Below are positions 1-6,678 of a DNA stretch of 9,787 nucleotides, in pieces. Origin of the DNA: an uncultured Candidatus Saccharibacteria bacterium. GTDB lineage: Bacteria; Patescibacteria; Saccharimonadia; Saccharimonadales; UBA6022. The notes below the pieces were generated by a model that saw nothing but the letters and a program-made list of their open reading frames with translations, did not search any database and was not told where the DNA came from. Position numbers and translations under genes: made by a program. Position 1 is the first letter of the stretch, and the number at the start of each line of letters is the position of its first letter. The DNA lies in assembly GCA_946479665.1 (NCBI GenBank), contig CAMLGO010000024.1, forward strand, positions 1 to 9,787, read 5' to 3'.

Positions 1-517
1 ATCAGAGGCTATGGGTGAAATGGCCGAAGCACCGATCTATATCGATGACACACCAGGACTATCCGTACTTGAAATGCGCACCAAAGCTCGTCGTGCCGCC
101 CACGAAGCACCGCTCGGGCTTATCATCGTCGACTACCTCCAGCTCATGCAGGGAAGTGGCAAAAGTGACGGCAACCGCGTACAAGAGGTAAGTGAGATTT
201 CACGTGGCCTCAAGCTAATTGCCCGTGAAATGAACGTGCCGGTTATTGCACTATCACAGCTATCTCGTTCAGTTGAAAACCGTAGCCCGCAGATTCCACA
301 GCTTGCCGACCTGCGTGAATCGGGATCTATCGAGCAAGATGCCGACATCGTCATGTTCATCTACCGCGAGGCCTACTATAACCCCGAAACCGAACGCGAG
401 AATATTACCGATCTTATCATCGCTAAACACCGTAACGGTCCTGTTGGTCGTGTTGAACTCTACTTCCACCCTGAGCGCCTCCGCTTCATGTCCCTCGATA
501 AGCATCACGACGGGTAG
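1..517 (+). CDS. dnaB: Replicative DNA helicase DnaB, C-terminal part (5' end outside window)
   Basis: This is the C-terminal end of the RecA-fold ATPase domain of the hexameric helicase that unwinds DNA at the replication fork. The reading frame is already open at base 2, so the true start lies upstream and the ATG at 11 is an internal Met. Visible motifs in order: the Walker B strand [10 protein letters not shown]; the [27 protein letters not shown] block, where the Gln/Ser act as the ATP sensor; the hallmark block around [17 protein letters not shown]; and the AKHRNGPVG hairpin, whose Arg lies in the arginine-finger region of DnaB family helicases. The protein ends with a short tail (stop TAG). 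Nothing looks broken and no intein is visible in this part. The N-terminal DnaG-interaction domain and Walker A are not in the window. Identity is very secure. Confidence 0.97.
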   Translation, partial: SEAMGEMAEAPIYIDDTPGLSVLEMRTKARRAAHEAPLGLIIVDYLQLMQGSGKSDGNRVQEVSEISRGLKLIAREMNVPVIALSQLSRSVENRSPQIPQLADLRESGSIEQDADIVMFIYREAYYNPETERENITDLIIAKHRNGPVGRVELYFHPERLRFMSLDKHHDG

Positions 518-563
518 CTCGTCGACGATAAAAGCAAGCTTTTTACTTCCCTCGGCTGGTTAA

Positions 564-572
564 TGTTATAAT
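564..572 (+). promoter_or_regulatory. Extended -10 promoter for the GT-C-like gene
   Basis: TG-T-TATAAT is a perfect extended -10 element in the short gap after dnaB. It ends 14 bases before the ATG at 587. No good -35 is visible, as is common when the TGn extension is present. The expected transcription start is around 579-580, which would leave a leader of about 7 bases. That leader would exclude the AAAGG at 574-578, the only Shine-Dalgarno-like string. The gene may therefore be near-leaderless, or be translated from a longer dnaB read-through transcript using AAAGG. Confidence 0.6.
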
Positions 573-586
573 CAAAGGTACTACAC

Positions 587-2056
587 ATGGGCAAATTATT
601 AGTTACCGACTTTACCACATACAAGTATCGCTATCAGATTGGTTACGGTCTGATACTCCTTGTCTTAGTCACGTTGCTTGTCGTCGCAGGCCTCTACGTG
701 CCAGGCGGGCTGTCAGATATCGAAATGAAGTCGACTGTCATCAGCAGTAATATGACTACCTCAAATCTTGCCTCATTTACCATCATTGACTTGCCATATT
801 ATTTGCTCCAGAAGGCGAGTTTAGCAGTTTTCGGGATTACGACCTTTAGTATTAAATTGCCATCACTGGTGCTCGGCTTCATCTCGGCCATCGGTATGTT
901 CCTTCTTCTACGCCGCTGGTTCAAGCACAATATTGCCGTCATCGCCTCAACCCTCACGATCGCGACGGGGCAGTTCTTATTCGTATCGCAAAACGGCACG
1001 CCAAGTATCATGTTTATTTTCTGGTCGATCTACCTGCTTCTCATAGCTATGCTTGTCGTGCGCAATTCTCGCCACAGTACGCTCTGGACCTTTGCGTTTT
1101 TCATTGGCGCCGCATTCAGCCTCTACACACCGCTAAGTGCATATATTCTGCTCGCAATCGGTAGCGCCGCGCTGCTCCATCCTCATCTACGCTTCATGCT
1201 GAGGCGACTTTCAAAGCTCAAATTTATTGGCGCCGGTCTTGCTTCACTTATTTTGCTAATCCCGCTAGCCTATGGCATCTACAAAAACCCGAGCCTTGGC
1301 CTCGAGCTCCTGGGCGTCCCAACCGCCTGGCCAAACTTTGCCGGCAACCTATCTCAGCTCGTTACTCAGTATTTTGACGTTATCTCACCAACAAGTGGCA
1401 TTATCATGACACCAATCTTCAGCTTCGGCTCGATCGCACTGATCATCCTCGGACTACTCCATATTATTCGCGCACGACATACCGCCAGGAGCTACATCAT
1501 CAGCGTCTGGGGTCTGCTTCTCATTCCTATTTTGCTCATCAATCCAAACTTTGTCAGCATTACGTTTGTACCACTCGTACTCTTACTCGCAACCGGCGTA
1601 CAGACGCTACTGCATCAGTGGTACCGACTTTTCCCGAAGAACCCATATGCTCGTATTGCCGGATTACTACCGCTTACTATTCTCGTTGGCGGTTTGCTTC
1701 TATCCGGGATTGAGCGCTATATGTACGGCTACCACTATGATCCACGCACAGCAACAAGCTTTTCTCGTGACCTTCGCCTGCTCAACCAAGAACTGAGAAG
1801 CAGTTCGGGCGACATAACGCTCGTCGCATCAGAAGAGCATAAAGCATTTTACCAGGCCGTAGCAAGCAACAAAACGCAGCACAAGGCCGTAATACTCAGT
1901 GTCGCTACAGCTCCTCCGGCGACAGCTAAAGCAATTATTGTCGAACACGATCAACACAACAAAGTAAAGGTCTCGGCGCCGCTACAAAAGATCCTTGCCG
2001 ATACTCACGCCCACGACGCCGATCGCTTTTACCTCTACAAAAACACCTCAAAATAA
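587..2056 (+). CDS. Polytopic membrane protein, GT-C / PMT-like glycosyltransferase
   Basis: 489 residues, with many hydrophobic segments spread over residues about 18-390, then a roughly 100-residue soluble C-terminal domain (about 390-489). The layout matches lipid-phosphate-sugar-dependent GT-C glycosyltransferases (PMT/ArnT/GT39 type). These proteins transfer a sugar or lipid-linked sugar on the outer face of the membrane. TM1 (about 18-38) is followed by a loop with SDIEMKS, whose acidic pair D44/E46 sits where GT-C enzymes carry their catalytic DD/DE motif. Next comes LPYYLLQKASLAVFGITTFS, which resembles the PLYYLLLRLW..FG..E.ALRLPS stretch of PMT_2 proteins. The family call rests on this pattern and on topology, not on an alignment. 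Substrate is unknown. The gene stands alone between dnaB and ybaB, with its own promoter, so context does not help. Start ATG at 587 follows AAAGG at 574-578 with 8 bases between. It could also be a non-catalytic relative. Confidence 0.68.
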   Translation: MGKLLVTDFTTYKYRYQIGYGLILLVLVTLLVVAGLYVPGGLSDIEMKSTVISSNMTTSNLASFTIIDLPYYLLQKASLAVFGITTFSIKLPSLVLGFISAIGMFLLLRRWFKHNIAVIASTLTIATGQFLFVSQNGTPSIMFIFWSIYLLLIAMLVVRNSRHSTLWTFAFFIGAAFSLYTPLSAYILLAIGSAALLHPHLRFMLRRLSKLKFIGAGLASLILLIPLAYGIYKNPSLGLELLGVPTAWPNFAGNLSQLVTQYFDVISPTSGIIMTPIFSFGSIALIILGLLHIIRARHTARSYIISVWGLLLIPILLINPNFVSITFVPLVLLLATGVQTLLHQWYRLFPKNPYARIAGLLPLTILVGGLLLSGIERYMYGYHYDPRTATSFSRDLRLLNQELRSSSGDITLVASEEHKAFYQAVASNKTQHKAVILSVATAPPATAKAIIVEHDQHNKVKVSAPLQKILADTHAHDADRFYLYKNTSK

Positions 2057-2058
2057 CG

Positions 2059-2064
2059 TATAAT
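2059..2064 (+). promoter_or_regulatory. -10 box of the ybaB-recR promoter
   Basis: A perfect TATAAT begins two bases after the stop codon of the upstream membrane-protein gene. The preceding bases are ACG, so there is no TGn extension. No convincing -35 is seen at 16-18 bp upstream (AT-rich coding DNA only). Transcription would start near 2071, giving a leader of about 27 bases that includes the ybaB Shine-Dalgarno site. Confidence 0.6.
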
Positions 2065-2086
2065 AGATAGAGTTATTTAGATAGAG
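2064..2086 (+). repeat. 9-bp direct repeat in the ybaB leader
   Basis: TAGATAGAG occurs at 2064-2072 and again at 2078-2086, a period of 14 bases. The first copy overlaps the last base of the -10 box and the expected transcription start. The second copy runs into the Shine-Dalgarno site. It could be a regulator or translation-related element, or simply a chance repeat in purine-rich leader DNA. Confidence 0.5.
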
Positions 2087-2089
2087 GAG
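2083..2089 (+). promoter_or_regulatory. Shine-Dalgarno site of ybaB
   Basis: AGAGGAG lies 8 bases before the ATG at 2098, an ideal spacing. It fixes the ybaB start and shows that this organism uses SD-led initiation for some genes, in contrast to the leaderless-type starts elsewhere in the window. Confidence 0.8.
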
Positions 2090-2097
2090 CGACAGTC

Positions 2098-2388
2098 ATG
2101 GCATTTGACCAGATGAAGATGTTGAATCAGTTACGAAAAGCACAAAAAGACCTTGCAAAGGAAATTATTGAAGTTGAAGCAGGCGATGGTGCTGTTGTCG
2201 TACAGATTAACGGTGAACTAAAGATCAAGAGCGTAAAGATTGATCCAGCACAGGTTGATCTTGACGATATCTCTGAGCTCGAACACTGGATCGAGATTGC
2301 TGTGCGCGATGGCCTCGCAAAAGCACAAGAAGTTGCTGCCGAAAAAATGAAGCCTCTTATGGGCGGACTCGGCAACCTCGGCCTCTAG
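2098..2388 (+). CDS. ybaB: YbaB/EbfC family nucleoid-associated DNA-binding protein
   Basis: 96 residues, a usual length for the family. YbaB/EbfC proteins form homodimers that bind DNA and are thought to act as nucleoid-associated proteins. In many bacteria the gene lies directly before recR. Visible here: an N-terminal helix (about 5-26, MKMLNQLRKAQKDLAKEIIE), a central beta hairpin with the family pattern GAVVVQINGELKIKSVKIDP (about 31-50), then a charged helix (about 59-85) and a Gly/Leu-rich tail. Neighbours: its own TATAAT promoter and SD site upstream, and recR starting 18 bases after the stop, so the two are almost certainly co-transcribed. dnaX, the usual partner upstream of ybaB, is not here. 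Nothing looks damaged. Confidence 0.92.
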   Translation: MAFDQMKMLNQLRKAQKDLAKEIIEVEAGDGAVVVQINGELKIKSVKIDPAQVDLDDISELEHWIEIAVRDGLAKAQEVAAEKMKPLMGGLGNLGL

Positions 2389-2392
2389 CCGC

Positions 2393-2399
2393 AAAGGAG
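2393..2399 (+). promoter_or_regulatory. Shine-Dalgarno site of recR
   Basis: AAAGGAG lies in the 18-base gap between the ybaB stop and the recR ATG at 2407, with a 7-base spacer. It is the strongest ribosome binding site in the window. No promoter-like hexamer lies in this gap, so recR is expected to depend on the ybaB promoter. Confidence 0.85.
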
Positions 2400-2406
2400 A
2401 AGAACT

Positions 2407-3021
2407 ATGGCGCAATTATTGCCAAGCGCACTCACAAGTGCAATCGATGAGCTCGGGCGACTACCGGGTGTTGGCGCGCGAACAGCAGAGCGTTACGCAT
2501 ATTTCTTGCTGCGCGCCGATGATCATCTGACCAACAAGCTGGCGAGCGCCATTACCAACCTCCATACCGGCGTCAAGCAGTGTCCTAAGACATTTGCGCT
2601 CATCGATGCCGACCAAGACATTTCGCCGTTATACAGTGATAGCGACCGCGACAAGCAAACAATTGCCGTTGTCGAGGAACCACTTGATATCGTCTCACTT
2701 GAGCGCACCGGACAGTTCAAGGGGACATACCATGTGCTTGGCGGGGCTATTTCACCGATTGACGGCATCGGCCCCGAACAACTCCATATTCCAGAGCTGC
2801 TTGAACGCATCAAAGAAGATAAGGTAAAAGAACTTATTATTGCTACGAATGCCAGCGTCGAAGGAGAGTCGACTGCACTCTTTTTGCAGCGCTACATTAA
2901 TGACGCCGGTATCGACGTTATTATGAGCCGCTTGGCGCGCGGCATCCCGGTTGGCGTTGACCTTGAGTACGCCGATCAGATCACGCTGACACACGCCCTC
3001 GAAGGCAGACGAGCACTGTAA
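2407..3021 (+). CDS. recR: Recombination mediator RecR lacking an intact zinc finger
   Basis: 204 residues, normal for RecR, the ring- or clamp-forming partner of RecO/RecF that helps load RecA on gapped DNA. The helix-hairpin-helix is clear (LGRLPGVGARTAERYAYFLL, about 16-35). The Toprim domain is intact: TIAVVEEPLDIVSLERTG with E90, YHVLGGAISPIDGIGPE, and LIIATNASVEGESTALFLQRY. The C-terminal RLARGIPVGVDLEYAD...ALEGRR block is canonical. The oddity is the region between them. RecR normally has a four-Cys zinc finger; here only C59 remains. The other positions align to T62, S73 and Y76 (SPLYSDSDRD against the usual CPICRDPRRD). C59 is the only cysteine in the protein, so a Cys4 zinc site is impossible. 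Reading frame and flanks are well conserved, so this looks like a stable variant and not decay. Confidence 0.95.
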   Translation: MAQLLPSALTSAIDELGRLPGVGARTAERYAYFLLRADDHLTNKLASAITNLHTGVKQCPKTFALIDADQDISPLYSDSDRDKQTIAVVEEPLDIVSLERTGQFKGTYHVLGGAISPIDGIGPEQLHIPELLERIKEDKVKELIIATNASVEGESTALFLQRYINDAGIDVIMSRLARGIPVGVDLEYADQITLTHALEGRRAL

Positions 3022-3047
3022 CTAATCGACGCAGGGCAATCTACATC

Positions 3048-3056
3048 TGTTATACT
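3048..3056 (+). promoter_or_regulatory. Extended -10 promoter for the DHH gene, leaderless-type
   Basis: TG-T-TATACT is an extended -10 element in the 42-base gap after recR. The hexamer ends exactly 7 bases before the ATG at 3064, and the spacer AAATAGA contains no Shine-Dalgarno sequence. Transcription would begin at or one base before the start codon, giving a leaderless mRNA for the DHH-cysS pair. Only a poor -35 candidate (TCGACG, 19 bp spacing) is visible. Confidence 0.68.
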
Positions 3057-3063
3057 AAATAGA

Positions 3064-4056
3064 ATGTTTGAAACCGCAACACATCTTATCGAAGCTGCTC
3101 AGAAAATCGTTATTATTCAGGCCGAAAACCCCGACGGCGATAGCCTTGGCAGTGCCCTCGCGCTCGAAGAGATTCTTGGCGACCTCGGCAAAGACGTTTC
3201 ACTTTATTGTCCTGTTGAAATTCCTAAATACATGCGCTTTATCCAAGGATGGGACAGGGTCGATACCGAATTCGACACCCACGCCGACCTCGCAATTATT
3301 GTCGATACGACCGCCGACGTTCTCATCACGAAAGTGCTTTCTACTCCAGGTGTTCGCCACTTCCTTGATTCACATCCGGTGCTTGTCATCGACCATCACC
3401 CAGGTGAATCAAACCTCAGCTTCGAACATACACTGCTCGCCGAAGATGCCGTTGCAACCAGCGAGATCATCTACAAGCTTGCTGCCGATAATTCATGGGC
3501 AGTCAATCGACAGGCCGCTGAGAATATGCTCGTCGCAATCATGAGCGATAGCCTCGGACTAACGACACAGAACGTATCGCCAAACAGCTACTTTGTAGCT
3601 GGTAAGCTCACCGAGCTTGGTGCTTCGTCAGCCGTTATCGAACAGCGCCGCCGCGAATTCATGAAAAAGTCACCTGAAATCTTAGCCTACAAGGGCGAGC
3701 TTATTGGTCGCATTGAATACCTCCTTGGAGGCAAGCTCGCGGTCGTTCACATTCCGTGGGACGATATTCAGAAGTATAGCGATCAATACAACCCAAGCGT
3801 TCTCGTTCTCGATGAAATGCGTCTCGTAGAAGGTGTTGAACTCGGCGTCGCAATCAAGACCTACCCTGACGGCAAGATCACAGGTAAACTTCGCGCCAAT
3901 CTCCCAATTGCCGAAGCTGTAGCAGGCTACTTTGGCGGAGGAGGGCACAAATATGCCTCAGGCTTCCGCGCCTACGAAAGTTACGATACAATTATCTCAG
4001 AATTAGTAACCGCTACCGACAAGGCACTTCACGATCATGACACTCAAACTGCATAA
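3064..4056 (+). CDS. DHH/DHHA1 phosphoesterase, NrnA-type (nanoRNase / pAp phosphatase-like)
   Basis: 330 residues, the usual size for bacterial NrnA-type enzymes, which remove nucleotides from very short RNAs or hydrolyse pAp or cyclic-dinucleotide products with two metal ions (Mn). Motif I is AENPDGDSLGS (A20, D24, D26). Motif II is IIVDTTAD (D81). The signature DHH is D110-H111-H112 in VLVIDHHPGES. Motif IV is IMSDSLGL (D162). The C-terminal DHHA1 substrate-binding domain ends in GYFGGGGHKYASGFR (GGGGH, residues 291-295). The motif-I histidine usual in this family (H-x-N-P-D-x-D) is replaced by A20. The rest of the site is intact, so activity is plausible but metal binding may differ. It is too short for RecJ and lacks RecJ-specific domains. 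The gene overlaps cysS by 20 bases. Which substrate it uses (nanoRNA, pAp or pApA) cannot be read from the sequence. Confidence 0.88.
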   Translation: MFETATHLIEAAQKIVIIQAENPDGDSLGSALALEEILGDLGKDVSLYCPVEIPKYMRFIQGWDRVDTEFDTHADLAIIVDTTADVLITKVLSTPGVRHFLDSHPVLVIDHHPGESNLSFEHTLLAEDAVATSEIIYKLAADNSWAVNRQAAENMLVAIMSDSLGLTTQNVSPNSYFVAGKLTELGASSAVIEQRRREFMKKSPEILAYKGELIGRIEYLLGGKLAVVHIPWDDIQKYSDQYNPSVLVLDEMRLVEGVELGVAIKTYPDGKITGKLRANLPIAEAVAGYFGGGGHKYASGFRAYESYDTIISELVTATDKALHDHDTQTA

Positions 4057-5473
4057 TACACTTTCAAAAAAAGTTGAAGCATTTCAACCACTCAATCCCG
4101 AGCTGGTAACAATTTACAGCTGTGGGCCAACCGTCTACGATCACGCTCATATCGGTAATCTCAGCGCATTCATCGTAGCCGATACGCTTCGACGCGTCGT
4201 TACTGCCAATAATTATAATGTCAGACACGTCATGAACTTCACCGACGTTGACGACAAGACCATTCGCCGCAGCCGCGAGAACTACCCGAATCTCGAGGCC
4301 ATGGATGCACTTCGCACACTAACGCAGAAGTATGGTGACTTATTCTTAGAAGATATGCGTGCTATCGGCAATGACACTGACGCGCTTGATTTTATTAAGG
4401 CAGCCGACGATGCAACTATTGATGGTATGCGCCAAATGATCACAACTCTCCACCAACATGGCTTCGCCTATGTGGCTGACGACGGTGTGTACTTTTCGAT
4501 TGATGCATACAAAAAGTCAGGCAAGACCTACGGCCAGCTCGTTGAAATCACTGAGTCAAGCACAAGCGAGCAACGCATTCAAAATGATGAATATGACAAA
4601 GACGCCGCGCACGACTTTGCTCTTTGGAAAGTTCAAAAGCCAGGCGAACCAGCTTGGGAGTTTACGCTCGATGGCCACGATCTTACGGGACGTCCCGGAT
4701 GGCACATTGAATGTTCGGTTATGAGCGAACAAGGACTTGGCCGGCCGTTTGATATTCATACCGGCGGTATCGATCTTGCATTCCCGCATCACGAAAATGA
4801 AATTGCCCAGAGTACCGCAGGACAAAACGATCCTACATATGCGCAGGTATTCGTTCACAACGAGCATATACTTGTCGATGGTAAGAAAATGAGCAAAAGT
4901 CTTGGCAACTTTTATACACTCCAAGACCTTAAAGACAAACAAGTTGACCCGCTCGCGTTTCGACTACTCGTATTGCAGTCGCATTACCGTAAACCTACAA
5001 GCTTTAGCCTCGATAATGTCGCAGCCGCCCGTAACCGGCTAGCGCATTGGCGAACTATAGCCGCCCTTCGCCACCAGACCCACGATACGATCGCTGACGA
5101 CAGCGAGAAGGAAGTGTCACTACGAGCTGCGCCGCACGCGCTACTCGAAGCACTCAACGATGACCTGAATACACCTCAAGCACTCACAATTATAGACAAG
5201 GCATTTGCCGAGTTTGACGGCGCACCGCTTGCTTCGATTCACCGACACGGACTGAGTGAGCTGCTCGAAATGATCGATACAACGCTCGGTCTTCAGCTAC
5301 GCGCTTCAACCCCAGACATCAGCGACGATCAAAAGCAACTCATCCTCGGTCGCCAACGCGCTCGTGAAGCCAAGGATTGGCAAGAATCAGACCGACTACG
5401 AGATGTTTTACTCGACCAAGGGATTGTCATCCGCGACACCTCGCATGGACCGATCTGGGAATATACCGCCTAA
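4037..5473 (+). CDS. cysS: Cysteinyl-tRNA synthetase
   Basis: 478 residues, normal for class I CysRS, which charges tRNA-Cys with cysteine in the cytosol. The zinc site that selects cysteine is visible as C29 (YSCGPTVYD), C226 (GWHIECSVMS), H251 and E255 (FPHHENE). The nucleotide-binding signatures are HIGN (38-41) and KMSKS (284-288, DGKKMSKSLGN). The C-terminal anticodon-binding region includes the family's typical RQRAREAKDWQESDRLRDVLLDQGIVIRDTSHGPIWE end. The residue after HIGN-x, usually Arg (HIGNxR), is S43 here. The start ATG lies inside the end of the DHH gene in another frame, with only a weak AAGG at 4021-4024 twelve bases upstream. Translational coupling to the DHH gene is therefore likely. 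The gene is the last of its unit and a strong terminator follows two bases after the stop. Confidence 0.97.
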   Translation: MTLKLHNTLSKKVEAFQPLNPELVTIYSCGPTVYDHAHIGNLSAFIVADTLRRVVTANNYNVRHVMNFTDVDDKTIRRSRENYPNLEAMDALRTLTQKYGDLFLEDMRAIGNDTDALDFIKAADDATIDGMRQMITTLHQHGFAYVADDGVYFSIDAYKKSGKTYGQLVEITESSTSEQRIQNDEYDKDAAHDFALWKVQKPGEPAWEFTLDGHDLTGRPGWHIECSVMSEQGLGRPFDIHTGGIDLAFPHHENEIAQSTAGQNDPTYAQVFVHNEHILVDGKKMSKSLGNFYTLQDLKDKQVDPLAFRLLVLQSHYRKPTSFSLDNVAAARNRLAHWRTIAALRHQTHDTIADDSEKEVSLRAAPHALLEALNDDLNTPQALTIIDKAFAEFDGAPLASIHRHGLSELLEMIDTTLGLQLRASTPDISDDQKQLILGRQRAREAKDWQESDRLRDVLLDQGIVIRDTSHGPIWEYTA

Positions 5474-5474
5474 T

Positions 5475-5503
5475 AAATAACCCACCATTTCGGTGGGTTA
5501 TTT
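5475..5503. terminator. Bidirectional intrinsic terminator between convergent genes
   Basis: A perfect 12-bp inverted repeat: AAATAACCCACC at 5475-5486 pairs with GGTGGGTTATTT at 5492-5503, around the 5-base loop ATTTC. The plus strand ends in a T run (5501-5504). The minus strand ends in TTATTTATTA, so it can stop transcription from both sides. It sits between the cysS stop (5473) and the minus-strand stop of the AI-2E gene (5527). It is the only strong terminator found in the window. Confidence 0.93.
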
Positions 5504-5526
5504 TATGATTAGTAGGTGTTTAGCAG

Positions 5527-6663
5527 CTAGACCGCCTCGCCCTTAATCTTCTTAACAAGTTTGTTAAGGGGCTTTTCACTCTCAACTCGATTTTTCCTTG
5601 CTCGTTCCAAGTAATCTTCCACCAATACGCGGACACAGCCGGCAATAGGGATGGCGATAATACCGCCGGCCACGCCAAAGACATAGAGTCCTATTGTTAC
5701 CGAGGCCAGCACTGCAAGCGCCGATAGGTCAATCTTCCTGGCCTGAATATGTGGTGAAATGAAGTTGTTTTCGATCTGCTGGTAGAGTACGAAGAAAATG
5801 ACGTAAATAATCGCCGCGCTCAGGTTATTAAATGCCAGCAGAGCAGTCACGATCACACCACCAATCGTCGCACCAAACATAGGGATGAGCGACAAGACAA
5901 AAGTGATCGCAGCTGTCGGCATGGCAAGATTGGCTGGCACTTCTTTAAAGACAAAGCTCAATATAAACACGGCTAGTCCGGCAGCAGCAGCGCCGATCGC
6001 CGAAACCGTCAATTGGCCAGTCACATAGCCGGTTACAACGCTGTACATACGGTGAAGGAGTTTTTTATGATACTCCATGCGGTCTTGGTCGTTATATACG
6101 CCCCAAAGACGCCTAAGCCACATTGGACCCTCCACGAGCATTAAGAAGGAGAGCACAAGGGCAAGTAGCGTAGCTGTGAGAGTGGATGCAAGCGAGCCGA
6201 CACTTGTCAGAAGCGTACCGCCAGCATTCGCCGCCCAGCCTGAAGCGTTATCTTTAATCGAGGTAAGCGCACTATCTACCTGGGGGCGCAGGCCATGGCT
6301 ATCGATAAACGAATTGAGTCCTTGCCAGCGCGTGCCAGCATCGTCAACAATCGATGGGATTGTTTGCGCAAACTTAGCCGACTGTTCAATGATCGGTGGA
6401 ATAACAAGTGTTACGACAGCAGAGAGCAGCGCCACAACGATGACGAAAGCAATTGCTGTTGCGCCAACACGACTCCTTCCTGGCAAGTAGCTCGCAATCT
6501 TACTCACTGGTGCGTTGAGGGCGAGGGCGAGGAATAAGGCTACGCCAATAATAATAAGTGCTGTTCGTGCACTGTAAATAGCAAGTAGCGCGAGGGCAAA
6601 GCCAATCACTACCAGCCAAAAACGAACAAAGGTTCTTGTGTCTATATCAATTCGTACTTTCAT
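5527..6663 (-). CDS. AI-2E / PerM family (UPF0118) membrane transporter
   Basis: 378 residues with about eight membrane segments. This family includes E. coli TqsA (autoinducer-2 export) and PerM, and some members act as Na+/H+ antiporters, so the name does not prove AI-2 transport. TM1 is at about 13-32 and TM2 at 34-52; TM3 is at about 66-92 and ends in the typical VIPPIIEQ. A soluble stretch follows (about 95-150) with helix-forming residues. The C-terminal half carries family marks: LSLIPMFGATIGGVI, then QIENNFISPHIQARKIDLSAL and GLYVFGVAGGIIAIPIAGCVRVL. The protein ends in a very basic tail (LVKKIKGEAV region). ATG at 6663 is preceded by a -10 box only 7 bases away and no ribosome site. 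It lies 15 bases downstream of tgt in the same direction. Substrate unknown. Confidence 0.9.
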   Translation of the reverse strand: MKVRIDIDTRTFVRFWLVVIGFALALLAIYSARTALIIIGVALFLALALNAPVSKIASYLPGRSRVGATAIAFVIVVALLSAVVTLVIPPIIEQSAKFAQTIPSIVDDAGTRWQGLNSFIDSHGLRPQVDSALTSIKDNASGWAANAGGTLLTSVGSLASTLTATLLALVLSFLMLVEGPMWLRRLWGVYNDQDRMEYHKKLLHRMYSVVTGYVTGQLTVSAIGAAAAGLAVFILSFVFKEVPANLAMPTAAITFVLSLIPMFGATIGGVIVTALLAFNNLSAAIIYVIFFVLYQQIENNFISPHIQARKIDLSALAVLASVTIGLYVFGVAGGIIAIPIAGCVRVLVEDYLERARKNRVESEKPLNKLVKKIKGEAV

Positions 6664-6670
6664 ATCCGTT

Positions 6671-6676
6671 ATTATA
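6671..6676 (-). promoter_or_regulatory. -10 box for the AI-2E gene, leaderless-type
   Basis: Read on the minus strand, a perfect TATAAT lies two bases after the tgt stop codon and ends exactly 7 bases before the ATG of the AI-2E gene. The spacer is AACGGAT. A possible -35, TTATCA (6695-6700, 18 bp spacer), lies inside the end of tgt. The start of transcription should coincide with the start codon or fall one base before it. Confidence 0.65.
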
Positions 6677-6678
6677 CG

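Noticed and set aside
529..545. AAAAGC-AA-GCTTTT followed by a T run after dnaB, as an intrinsic terminator
   Set aside because: The stem is at most 5 AT-rich base pairs once a workable loop is allowed. It is too weak to call, and no strong hairpin lies in this gap.
246..563. 105-residue open frame in another frame over the end of dnaB
   Set aside because: It overlaps highly conserved DnaB coding sequence, its composition (Ser/Thr/Pro-rich) is typical of an out-of-frame reading, and there is no ribosome site.
3064..4056. Calling the DHH protein RecJ because it follows recR
   Set aside because: At 330 residues it is much shorter than RecJ (about 550 or more) and it carries the NrnA-type PDGDSLGS motif I and GGGGH end. 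NrnA-type is the better fit.
4556..4942. 128-residue open frame on the minus strand within cysS
   Set aside because: It is fully antisense to conserved CysRS motifs, has no recognisable domain or ribosome site, and is a shadow of the true gene.
5551..5568. Near-palindrome CTTAACAA-GT-TTGTTAAG near the end of the AI-2E gene
   Set aside because: It lies inside coding sequence for the Lys/Leu/Asn-rich tail, has a 2-base centre, and is AT-rich. Codon content explains it well enough, and the real terminator is at 5475-5503.
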